NCBI GenBank assembly: GCA_903813345.2
Contig: CAIIXF020000646.1
Span: 1 to 59,957, forward strand
DNA from: Owenia fusiformis
Taxonomy: Eukaryota; Annelida; Polychaeta; Sabellida; Oweniidae
Direction: 5' to 3'
DNA: 59,957 bases
This document shows, one piece after another, positions 1-9,705 of this stretch. Position 1 is the first letter of the stretch, and every line of letters begins with the position of its first letter. A program made the position numbers and the translations under genes. The notes beneath the pieces were generated by a model. The model made no database searches and was not told where the DNA came from. It saw only the letters and a list, made by a program, of their open reading frames with translations.

Positions 1-314
1 TCTCGCCAGAAATGACACTTGTACTATGTACTGTAATGCGCCAGGCTAGTTGCGTTAGATACGCTAATAAGAGGCATTTCCAATGAAATCAGTTACAATG
101 ATTACTGGGATTGTTCACATACGGCATCTGTAAATTTCATGTAAATTCATCGCATTGATTAAATTCACTATCCAATAAAAATGTGCATTTATACGGTGCT
201 GCGGTTAAATGGGAACAGATGATATAAAAAGAATTTCGAAAAACGCTTTGTTAAATTATTTGTTTCCGACTAGGGCGACTTATTTAGAGAGTCTTATCAA
301 TTGTATAATAAAAT

Positions 315-461
315 GTGATTTACATAGAAAGCATACATCTTCATTCATCAGATGTTTATCGGGATGAAGAAAAGAACTTAATATCCACTGGGAATGAAAG
401 ATCGTGTAATTGTACGTTGAAAGATAATGGTTTTAAACCTGATTTACCATTTGTCCATCGG
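315..461 (+). CDS. Possible coding exon, unrecognised
   Basis: An open frame beginning with ATG at 315 runs into a near-consensus 5' splice site, CGG|GTAAGT, at 461/462. The peptide to that point is about 49 residues, charged, with one closely spaced Cys pair; I recognise no family. No matching acceptor or partner exon could be identified, so this may be a chance frame next to a chance donor. It lies just upstream of the CpG-rich patch at 490-700, which is the only other sign of a gene nearby. Confidence 0.2.
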
Positions 462-489
462 GTAAGTAAATGGAATCTCATACACTTAC

Positions 490-700
490 AATGTAACTAC
501 GTGAAACTATAATGTGGCGTCCGTGGAACGAATGGTGAGCGAAAGCTACGCGAATGAACCAACTCCGTGGTACATACGAAATTATCCCGCGATGAGCTTG
601 AAGCGCACTCGTGACGCGCCCGCGGTGACCACGAAAAGCGTTCGATTTGACCACGAAATTCGGGCGGCATGCCGACGACATGGCATGGTGTAAGGCTAGT
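490..700. promoter_or_regulatory. CpG-rich patch
   Basis: About two dozen CpG dinucleotides fall within roughly 200 bases, in DNA that is otherwise AT-rich and CpG-poor. It includes a run of GACGCGCCCGCGG near 612 and two copies of GACCACGAAA. A promoter-type island or a GC-rich exon would both fit; no TATA box or start site is visible. Confidence 0.3.
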
Positions 701-1449
701 AATTAGATGTACGGTATTTGAACAAACCCCTCCCTCCCCCCTTATAATTGTGTCTGAGAAATGTTGATATGCATCATTTCGAAAGTCACATTAATCTAAC
801 ACTAAGATACACTAAGGTTTAAAACTATAAATGAATACATAAGTGAATCCATAGGTGACACAAAGTTAAAAGACTGCCTTGGAAGAAGGTGAATGTATAA
901 TAATATAATATAAATCGGTATGCACCTGCAGTACAATAGCATTAAAGAACTGTTGGGTCATTTAAATGGACACGTTAAAGGCATTTGGATGCATACAACA
1001 CATACCCATTGGCTTAGATGGATTGTGCCGGCTTACAAAGTCAGTAATTGGAAGATCAGCTCGCCAAATACTCAAACTTTCCTGCTTCAGAAACAAATCT
1101 AATTTTGTTAAATCATTTTTGTACAAGTATTTTTCTGTCCACATTTTTTTTTTTTGACGATTTTGTTGTTTGGTTCAGTGTTTTTTTTTTTATCTAGACC
1201 AGAATACATTGACAAAACTTTCATATTTGTTACTTCAGGATTGCCATAAATAGGGTTCAAAAAGATCATTTTTAGTATAATTTTACTTTGTTGTGATCTT
1301 TTTATTTTCAGTGCTCAGTAGTACCGAAAGTGCACTGGATGAAAAATTCCCAGGCCGATGTCAGATTAATGCTTATGACCCCCCTCCCTCCCCCTAACTC
1401 TTCAAATACAGTTAATATTCTGATATCGATCTTTTGAAATGCTCCATTA

Positions 1450-2990
1450 TACAACAACGTTGAAATTTATGGTTGTTGGCATTTCTCTACTACGGAGAAC
1501 TATATCATAGACTTGCTTCATTCCTCGTGGTGACCATATAATTTCTATGGTTATTGTACAGTGTAGACTGTATGCTGTACAGTGACCTTGAGATGACCAT
1601 AGATAGGGTCATTGGTATTTCTCTATTTTGGGAAACTGTCCATCATAGACTTGTCATAGACTCTGTTGCGACTGTATATTTTCTATGGTTGCTGATCTTG
1701 TAAATTTACACACTAAATTTACACTGACAGAGATTGACTCAATTAGGGACTAGATCCTGAATTGAATATAGAATTTCTTTTGCCATTGTAGAGGTGACTG
1801 TACGTCATACAGCAGCCTTTAGGTAACTTTAGATTTTCTATGTTCATCATAGCATAGGTATTCCCAATTGAGAAATGTTGTTTGACAACATTGAAATCTA
1901 TGGTGGTTATTGGCATTTCTCTACTTAGGGAGAATTATGTCTGTAATAGACTTGCCATATTTCTTATGGTAACCATATACTGTTAATTCAGTGGTTATCA
2001 TTGAGGATGTACAGTGACCTCAGGACGACTGTAAGTTTTCTACGGTCGTTGGTATTTCTCAATTTTGAGAAACTGTGTCTACCATAGACTTCCCTTACAC
2101 TCTGTGGCGACTGTAGATTTGCTATGGTTTCCCTATAGGCTAATTTGTAAAATTACATCTTGTAACTTTACATTGATAGAGATTGACTCAATTAGGGATT
2201 AGATTCTGAGCTGAGTGTAGAATTTCTACTGCCATTGTAAAGGTAACTGTATGTCATACAGCAGCCTTTAGGTAACTTTAGATTTTCTATGGTCATCATA
2301 GCATAGGTATTCCCAATTGAGAAATGTTGTTTGACAACATTGAAATCTATGGTGTTATTGGCATTTCTCTTCTTAGGGAGAATTATGTCTGTAATAGACT
2401 TGCCATATTTCTTGTGGTGACCATATACTGTTAATTCCATGGTTACCATTGAGGATGTACAGTGACCTCGAGACAACTGTAAGTTTTCTATGGTCGTTGG
2501 TATTTCTCTATTTTGAGAAACTGTGTCTATCATAGACTTCCCTTACACTCTGTGGCGACTGTAGATTTGCTATGGTTTCCCTATAGGCTAATTTGTAAAA
2601 TTACACCTTGTAACTTTACATTGATAGAGATTGACTCAATTAGGGATTAGATTCTGAGCTGAGTGTAGAATTTCTATTGCCATTGTAGAGGTGACTGTAC
2701 GTCATACAGCAGCCTTTAGGTAACTTTAGATTTTCTATGCCTGTCATAGAATTGGTATTTCCCAATTGGGATATGTTGTACAACAACATTGAAATCTATG
2801 GTGATTATTGGCATTTCTCTACTTACAGAAAACTATGCCTGCCATGACTCGCCGTATTCCTTGAGGTGGCAATATAGTTTCTATTGTTACCATAGAGGCT
2901 GTAGAGTATAGGTTGTATGATTCATAATGACCTTGAAGCAATTGTATATTTTTTTATAGTCATTGGTATTTTATGGGAAACTGTGCCCAC
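1450..2990 (+). repeat. 449-bp satellite with nested sub-repeats
   Basis: The string AACATTGAAATCTATGG recurs at 1887, 2336 and 2785 with an exact 449-bp step. A diverged earlier unit begins near 1455 (431-bp step), giving about 3.4 copies. Inside each unit the motif TCTATGGT followed by TTGG(C/T)ATTTCTC recurs at uneven steps of about 60, 142 and 249 bp, so the unit is a higher-order repeat of diverged sub-units. The open frame on the minus strand at 2192-2533 is only a by-product. Confidence 0.85.
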
Positions 2991-4094
2991 CAAAATACAA
3001 TTTGTGTATGACTTTTGACAAACAGCTCATTTTAACTCAAATGCTTCTCTACATGTATATAGACCATGTAGGCCTATACTTAAGAGTTCAAAAATGTAAA
3101 TAGATGCATGTTCAATAAAATTAAAGTTGATTTTTTTTACTAATTTTCATGAGAATAATTACTATATGAAAGTTGTTATATTTTCCATATTTGTCTTAGT
3201 ATTCTACTATAATACAGTATTAAATAAATTCATAAAATATGAAACTATTAAACATTTAATAAATTATCAATAGTTATAATCATGGATATTATGATATAAT
3301 ATAATTGTATAAGTAAAATGGTATCAACATACATACCAATCAATATTGTTATTTTCCTGTCGTTTAATGACAGTGTTGACATGCTTTGTTTATATAATCA
3401 TTGACATTAACCTTTTATTTGTGTAAGGGAACATAGACATACAGCAAATGAAAATTTCATGCAAAATATCAAATCATAATTAAAGATCTGTCAAGCATTA
3501 TGAATTGCATTATGGATTGTTTGAAATGTTGCTGTTTTCAAGCAAAAGAAAGAGTACATAAGAACATTTAAAGCCCAGTCTGTTATTATTGATCTATTTT
3601 GTACTTATTCATATGATATATGTACTGAAAATATGTATGAAAACTTTATTTGACTAATTCCTGATGTTTTAACCAAAATTCTAAAAAAAATATGTTTCAC
3701 ACACCCTTTTCCTTCAGCTTTTAAGCTGGACTGCAATGTAAAGCTGCGATGTATCAATAGATTAAGAAATTATGGTTGTAGTGATATCATAAGTAATTGT
3801 TGTTATTCCTCAATAGAATTTTTATATGTTAAATATTTGTTCTGTTCTTGCTGGTGATATTTGATATTCTCTTAGAAGTTTCAGAATTTGATTTGTACGT
3901 TACCAAGGAGTGGTTACATTTTAAGAACAAACAACCTACTAGCCTAACCAAACAATGACCTAAACCCAACAACAAATCAAACAGCCAAACAAGCAAGCGA
4001 TAAACCAAGTTAAAAGTTTGAATACCTAAGGTCAAGCTCAAAAACGTGGTCAATTCAAAACGACAATCTGAACATTTTTGTTAACCATCATTCT
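2991..4094. other. No gene seen; low-complexity patch near 3925-4010
   Basis: This is unique-looking AT-rich DNA. Near 3925-4010 there is a degenerate AACCAAACAAG low-complexity patch, the complement of the type seen at 20940-21470. It accounts for the repetitive minus-strand open frame there. Confidence 0.5.
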
Positions 4095-4101
4095 CCACAC
4101 A

Positions 4102-4170
4102 GATATCTCAATAATTGGGTCAAAATACCTTCTGACGGCAAAAGGCTGGCTATCTCTATGCTACAGGACA
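4102..4170 (+). repeat. Fragment of the 476-bp TGACCT-family unit
   Basis: The segment contains the characteristic string TTCTGACGGCAAAAGGCT, preceded by TGGGTCAAAATAC, exactly as in each 476-bp unit of the 6.2-18.7 kb array. Only about 70 bp of the unit is recognisable. Confidence 0.7.
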
Positions 4171-4436
4171 AGTGAGACCCTATAAAAGCCCACAAGATAT
4201 TTAGAATAAATTGTACGGGATATCAAAGAAGGGGCTTTGTTTGATAACCAAATCCAAAAATTAGGTCATTCTGACCTTTATATTTCAAAATATAGGTCAT
4301 TCTATTATGAAGTTTAAAATGGCCCTTTGAAGAAAAAATCTCTGTCATTTGTCTGTTACTATCAATAATCAAAATAAATATTATATATATTTAGTTTTTA
4401 TCACACCATCGGTGGAATATAGTCGCCATAGATACT

Positions 4437-4475
4437 GGTCGTGGTCGTGATCGTGGTCGTGATCGTGATCGTCCC
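4437..4475 (+). repeat. Short GATCGTGGTCGT tandem repeat
   Basis: About six alternating copies of GGTCGT and GATCGT form a short microsatellite immediately before the 143-bp tandem repeat. Confidence 0.75.
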
Positions 4476-4960
4476 GCTTTTTGTCATCGCCGTTTAAGGA
4501 AAACTGCTCATCAGATTTTCTCCAAATTCGCAGAGATGATAGAGTATATGAAGTACTAGAGCTGATTAACTTTTGGGTGGCCATCTTGTTTTCTGGCGGC
4601 CATTTTGAAGGTTTTTCGAAAAATCTTGTCATCGCCATTTCAGGAAAACCGCTCATTGGATTTCCTTCAAATTTACACAAATGATAGAGGATATCAAGTA
4701 CTAGAGCTGATTAACTTTTGGGCGGCCATCTTGTTTTCTGGCAGCCATTTTGAAGATTTTTCGAAAAATCTTGTCATCGCCATTTCAGAAAATCCGCTCA
4801 TCGGATTTCCTTCAAAACACACATGATAGAGGATATGAAGTACTAGAGCTGATTAACTTTTGAGCGGCCATCTTGTTTTCTGGTGGCCATTTTGAAGGTT
4901 TTTCGAAAAATCTTGTCATCGCCATTTCAGAAAAACGCTCATCGGATTTCCTTCAAAAAA
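4476..4960 (+). repeat. 143-bp tandem repeat, 3.3 copies
   Basis: The string AGTACTAGAGCTGATTAACT recurs at 4552, 4697 and 4839 (steps of 145 and 142). Each unit also holds GCGGCCATCTTGTTTTCTGG, a second GGCCATTTTGAAG, and TTGTCATCGCCATTTC. The GGCGGCCAT core resembles the repeats at 33.65-34.2 kb. Small open frames on both strands follow the repeat rather than a gene. Confidence 0.85.
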
Positions 4961-5353
4961 GTCAAAAAATGTATATCAAACTATTGAATATTGATGTTCT
5001 TTATGTTTCTTTGAGATCAATTGTTCACCAACTATGGGTCACAAAAGAATAGTGAATTTTTAATTGATGTCATAGTGAGAAAGAAGAAGCGGCACCATTG
5101 AAAAACACTTCAAGTAATTAACTAATGCAAATCAGTATCTTGATCAATTGCTCCTATACAGTTTGCACTAAAGTGGCACTAAAATACTGAATTTATTATT
5201 TTACATCACAATGAAAAACCACACAGGACAACATTTGAAAGCACATAAAATATATCATATATATATATCTTTACATAATTGTTTTATTTAGTCTATAATG
5301 GTGTAAAAGAGCACATTCCTGTTTCTTCATTATAATATGTTAGTCTCAGATTA
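4961..5353. other. No gene or clear repeat seen
   Basis: AT-rich unique-looking DNA with a short AT dinucleotide run near 5255-5268. Confidence 0.5.
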
Positions 5354-5360
5354 TAAGACA

Positions 5361-5458
5361 CTTTAGCCTTGCCCAAGTCGGTCTCTTTTACTTATCTTGA
5401 TTTCTATAATTCAGGACCTGAGATAAGTAAAAAAATACCGACTTGGGCAAGGCTAAAG
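5361..5458. mobile_element. Fold-back (hairpin) element
   Basis: Two arms of about 37 bases (5361-5397 and 5421-5458) are nearly perfect reverse complements; both contain GCCTTGCCCAAGTCGG or its complement, and they are separated by a 23-base loop. The 9-base string AAGACACTT occurs at both edges (5355-5363 and 5456-5464) and may be a target duplication overlapping the ends. The right edge abuts the point where the LINE reverse-transcriptase frame begins. Confidence 0.75.
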
Positions 5459-5466
5459 ACACTTAA

Positions 5467-6205
5467 GGTGACAACATTTCAGACATATCAATATCAGAAA
5501 TCAATACCACTGGATATGGCATTGACATTGGAGGGACTAACATAGGTATCTTAGCATATGCAGATGATATTATTTTGATCGCCCCAAGCTCAGATAATCT
5601 ACAACAACTACTCAATATTTTAAATGAATGGTGCAAAAAGTGGAGAGTACGGATTAATAAAGACAAAACCAAAATAATGGATTTCCGCCCCAAAAATGTA
5701 AATTGATGCCAGAAACAATTTATAAGCGGTGAAATAACACTTGATTACACACATGATTATAAATATCTTGGACTGTATTTTAATGAACACCTAGACTATA
5801 ATGAATCAGTAAAAATACTCGCAAAATCTGCCAGCCGAGCTCTTGGAGCGGTGATTGCCAAATTTAAATCCTTTGGAGGATTTCCATATAAAGTATACAC
5901 AAGACTTTTTGAAACTATGGTTCAGCCAATTCTCCTATATGGGACTGGAATATGGGGTACACAACAGTATTCATGCATAAATGCCATACAGAACAGAGCA
6001 TGTCGTTATTTTCTCAAACGTAGCCACCACCGGAGACATGGCATGGCCTTCAATTTACACTAAACAGCGTGTGGAAATTGCACGTCTGTTCTGTAGGCTA
6101 ACTAACATGGACCACGATCGTCTCAATAGGAAAGTATTTATATGGTCATCATCATGTACTTTTCTAGGACGATCAAAGTCATTGGAAATGCTGACTACCT
6201 TGTAA
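5467..6205 (+). pseudogene. Non-LTR retrotransposon reverse transcriptase, broken
   Basis: The frame opening at 5467 starts with Gly-Asp-Asn, matching the 'GDxLSP' block of LINE reverse transcriptases, and soon reaches the catalytic core LAYADDIILI (box YADD, near 5550). It continues through the thumb region (NEWCKKW, DKTKI, YLGLYF) to a conserved C-terminal segment with ILLYGTGIWG and IQNRACRYF. There is one in-frame TGA at 5704-5706. A frameshift near 6015-6020 moves the homologous reading (ATTGDMAWPS onward) into the frame that stays open to 6205. The region upstream of the GDN block is missing, replaced by the fold-back element. The tail is cut at about 6207 by the inverted TGACCT-family repeat. 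It is a dead 5'- and 3'-truncated copy; the clade is uncertain. Confidence 0.85.
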
Positions 6206-6206
6206 G

Positions 6207-6437
6207 GCAAATGGTTTTTTGATTACTCTTACCGATTTTGAGATATGGCGTCCGAAAAGTAGGTCAGAACAGCAAGTTCTCCAAATTCAACATATGAATT
6301 ATGAAATAAGTGTAGAATTGTCTCAGGAATCTGAATCTGCAAATCAAATTTCGATCAGACTTCCGGTTCGGAAGTTATGGCGTTTTGAAAGCTCAAAAAT
6401 AGCTAAATTTGTGCCCCATGTTAAGTCAATGGGAATT
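6207..6437 (-). repeat. Inverted partial unit at array edge
   Basis: Read on the minus strand this matches a unit end and tail: CGCCATAACTTCCGAACCGG appears as its complement near 6362-6383, and the TTGATTACTCTTACCGATTTTG string near 6217 is the complement of 9035-9057. At about 6437 the orientation flips to forward. Confidence 0.8.
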
Positions 6438-7307
6438 TGGAGAAACTTTCATGTTGACCTACTTTTCGGACACTATATCTCAAAAGTGGGTCAAAATACT
6501 TTCTGACGGCAAAAGGCTAACACTATTAGCACACTCTTTGCTACCTGTATACAAAATTTTGAAGCAAATAATTAAAGTGTAGTGTCAGAATCACAAAAAT
6601 AAGTTAAAACTATAAATTTGACCTAGATTTTGACCCAGGCATTTTGGTGACCAAATTGTGAAGCTAGCTAGCTTTTGAGGTCCCTTTCTTTTATAGGCTT
6701 TCATTATGTGAAGCTGTACTCAGTCTTTATCTCGTATTTTACACTTCAATTCAATTCACTTCAATTTTTTTTCCCATTGCCATAACATGGGGCACCAAAT
6801 TTAGCGATTTTTGAGCTTTCAAAACAACATAACTTCCAAACCAAAAGTCGGATTGAAATTTGGTTTGCAGATTTGGATTCCTGAGAAAATTCTACCCTTA
6901 ATTCATAACTCATACGTTAAATTTGGAGAATTTTTTAGTTTGACCTACTTTTCGGACACCATATCTCAAAAGTGGGTCAAAATACTTTCTGACGGCAAAA
7001 GGCTAACACTATTAGCAAACTCTTGGCTACATGTATACAAAATTTCGAAGAATATAATTAATCTGTAGTGTCAGAATCGCAAAAATAAGAAAAAACTTTG
7101 AATTTGACCTAGATTTTGACCTAGGCATTTTGGGGTCCAAATTTTTATGAAAAGAAGGTCTTGTGGTCCCTTTCTTTTATGGGCTTCCATTATGTTTAGC
7201 TGTGCTAAGTCTATATCTCGTATTTTACACTTCAAAAAAATATTTTTTTCCCATTGAATTAACATGGTGCACCAAATTTAGCGATTTTTGAATTTTCAAA
7301 ACGCCAT
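6438..7307 (+). repeat. Forward units (one partial, one full 476-bp)
   Basis: A partial unit (6438-6830) is followed by a full unit from 6831 to 7307, a 477-bp step measured at the AACTTC start string. Each unit contains CTGACGGCAAAAGGCTAACA and a DR6-like pair of TGACCT motifs (TGACCTAGATTTTGACCT). Confidence 0.85.
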
Positions 7308-7665
7308 AACTTCTGAACCGGAAGTCAGATCGAAATTTTGTTTTCAGATTCGGAATCCTGAGAAAATTTCCTATAAGACTGATATCCTGGACATTGGATT
7401 CGGAGAAATTTTTTTTGGACCTCGTTTTCGGACACTGATATCTCGAAATCGGTTTGAGATACCAAAAAACTAAATCGACCCTAGGTTTTCTACTTTTTTA
7501 TGAGGAACACAATGAAAAAAACCAGGATCAAAAATATTGAAGGACGACCGAGATAATGGGAAAAAGTGACAAAGTACTGGATTTGACCTAGTTCTTGACC
7601 TTTGACCTAGATAAAAATTTGACCTAATTTCCCAGAAAGCCGGTTTCAGTCTTTAGTTAACCATG
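7308..7665 (+). repeat. Tail module, type I, with TGACCT DR1
   Basis: After the unit start, the sequence changes to a distinct tail with GGACCTCGTTTTCGGACACT, ATATCTCGAAATCGGTTTG and GAAGGACGACCGAGA. It ends in TTGACCTAGTTCTTGACC and a second TGACCT. The pair at 7596-7608 is TGACCT-T-TGACCT, a perfect direct repeat with a one-base spacer. Confidence 0.8.
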
Positions 7666-7935
7666 TAAGTTGGATTAAGTAAGCTGTTATAGTTGACGAG
7701 AAATTTGGTGAGGAGGAAGAAAAATAATAACTAGACATGTAAATTGAACAAGTTCAATTTAAGACTCCAGATTTCAAACTTTGTTTAAGCTGAGTCATCC
7801 AGAACTTGTAAGCTGAGTCATTCAGAATAAGCTGAGTCAGCTAGAATATAGACATTTAGACAACTTTTAAGAAGGCTATCTTCGACTCTATTAGCTTAAC
7901 ATGGGGATATCATCATATCGACTTTTCGAGACTTC
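7666..7935 (+). repeat. Head module with palindrome and TGAGTCA motifs
   Basis: It contains the short palindrome AATTGAACAAGTTCAATT (8-bp stem), then AAGACTCCAGAT, then three TGAGTCA motifs (7791, 7814, 7833) in a loose 20-bp repeat. Units resume after ATGGGGATATCATCATATCG. Confidence 0.8.
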
Positions 7936-8894
7936 AAACCGCTATAACTATCTAACCAGAAGTCAGATCGAAATTTGGTTTAAAGATTCTGATTCCTGAG
8001 AAAATTCTACCCTTAATTCATAACTCATACGTTAAATTTGGAGAATTTTTTATTTTGACCTACATTTCGGACACCATATCTCAAAAGTGGGTCAAAAAAC
8101 TTTCTGACGGCAGAAGGCTAACACTATAAGCACACTCTTTGCTACCTGTATACACAATTTTGAAGCAAATCCTTTAAGTGTAATGTCAGAATCGCAAAAA
8201 TAAGGAAAAACTATGAATTTGACCTAGATTTTGACCAAGGCATTTTTGCGTCCAAATTTTAAAGCTAGATAGTCTTCGAGGTCCCCTCCTTTTATAGGCT
8301 TTCAGAATATTAAGCTGTACTCAGTCTATATCTGGTATTTTACACTTCAAAAAATCCTTTTTCTCATTGACATAACATGGGGCACCAAATTTAGCAATTT
8401 TTGAGCTTTCAAAACGCCATAACTTTCGAACCGGAAGTCGGATCGAAATTTGGTTTGCAGATTCGGATACCTGACAAAATTCTATCCCTAATTCATAACT
8501 CATACGTTAAATTTGGAAATTTTTTATTTTGACCTACTTTTTGGACACCATATCTCAAAAGTGGGTCAAAATACTTTCTGACGGCAAAAGGCTAACACTA
8601 TTAGCACACTCTTTGCTACCTGTATACAAAATTTGGAAGTAAGTTATTCAAGTGTAGTGTCAGAATCGTAAAAATAAGGAAACACTATGAATTTGACCTA
8701 GATTTTGACCTAGGCATTTTGGTGTCCAAATTTTGAAACTATGTAGCTTTTGAGGTCCCCTTCTTTTATAAGCATTCATTATGTTAAGCTGTACTCAGTC
8801 TATATCCTGTATTTTACACTTCGAAAAAGTCTTTTTTCCCATTGACTTAACATAGGCACCAAATTTAGCGATTTTTGAGCTTTCAAAACGCCAT
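7936..8894 (+). repeat. Two units
   Basis: Unit starts are near 7945 and at 8421, and the next start is at 8895 (474-bp step). Sequence is as in the family description; no internal gene. Confidence 0.85.
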
Positions 8895-9230
8895 AACTTC
8901 CGAACCGGAAGTCGGATCGAAATTTGGTTTGCAGATTCGGATTCCTGAGATCATTCTACACTTATTTCATAACTTTCATGTTGAATTTGGAGAGTTTTTT
9001 GTTCTGACCTACTTTTCGGACACAATATCTCAAAATCGGTAAGAGTAATCAAAAAATGATTTGCCTTACGGAATTAGCGTTTTTTCCAAGGAACATGATG
9101 AAAAAAACCCGGAGCAAAAATATTGAAAGACGACTGAGAAAAGTGGTGAATTAGTGAAAATCAACGATTTGACCTAGTTCTTGACCTATGACCTAGATAG
9201 AAATTTGACCTAATTTCCCAGAAAGCCGGA
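8895..9230 (+). repeat. Tail module, type II
   Basis: This tail carries ATATCTCAAAATCGGTAAGA and AAAAATGATTTGCCTTACGG in place of the type I text. It then has the shared GACCTAGTTCTTGACCTATG ending. The TGACCT pair at 9182-9194 again has a one-base spacer (A). Confidence 0.8.
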
Positions 9231-9455
9231 TACAGTCCTTAGTTAACCATGTAAGTTGGATTAAGTAAGCTGTTATAGTTGACGAGAAATTTGGTGAGGA
9301 GGAAGAATAATAATAATAATAATAATAATAATAAAGAAAACTGGCAAAAGCAATAGACTCCAGATTTTCAATCTGGAGTCTAATAATAATAACTAGATTT
9401 GTGAAATTGAACAAGTTCAATTTAAGACTCCAGATTTATTTGACCTAGATAGATC
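9231..9455 (+). repeat. Hairpin, TAA run and head module
   Basis: It contains a (TAA)n run (9307-9333), a 13-bp-stem hairpin TAGACTCCAGATT / AATCTGGAGTCTA at 9354-9382 with a TTC loop, then CTAGATTTGTGAAATTGAAC, the palindrome and AAGACTCCAGAT. Confidence 0.8.
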
Positions 9456-9705
9456 AGTAAAGAGCTGAGTAAGTAACTGAGTAATTAGCTGAGTAAGTAC
9501 CTTAGTAGTAGTTGAGTTAGTAGCTAAGTAAGTAACTGAGTAAAAAGCTGAGTAGGTAGCTGAGTAAGTAGCTGAGTAAGTAGCTGAGTAAGTACCTGAG
9601 TTAGTAGCTGAGTAAGTTGCTAAGTAAGTAATAACTAATTAAGTAATTGAGTAAGTAGTCAAATAAGTAGCTGAGTAGGTAGAGAGGTAAAGTAGGGTAT
9701 GCAGG
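9456..9705 (+). repeat. GCTGAGTAAGTA minisatellite
   Basis: About 20 degenerate 12-bp copies of AGCTGAGTAAGT. The same minisatellite, shorter by about 36 bp, is at 13841-14055. Confidence 0.9.

Larger units (their letters stand above)
1..1440. other. Sparse region without a confident gene
   Basis: Apart from a possible exon and a CpG-rich patch listed separately, this stretch shows only AT-rich unique-looking DNA, poly-T runs near 1145-1190 and two C/T tracts (near 727 and 1380). Short open frames here look like chance. Confidence 0.5.

Noticed and set aside
962-1157. Three mutually overlapping 60-63-codon frames
   Set aside because: They lie on both strands and in different frames over the same bases, with no recognisable protein. 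At most one could be real, and none is supported.
4381-4826. Overlapping open frames on both strands over the 143-bp repeat
   Set aside because: The frames follow the repeat period and show no splice, start or composition evidence of coding.
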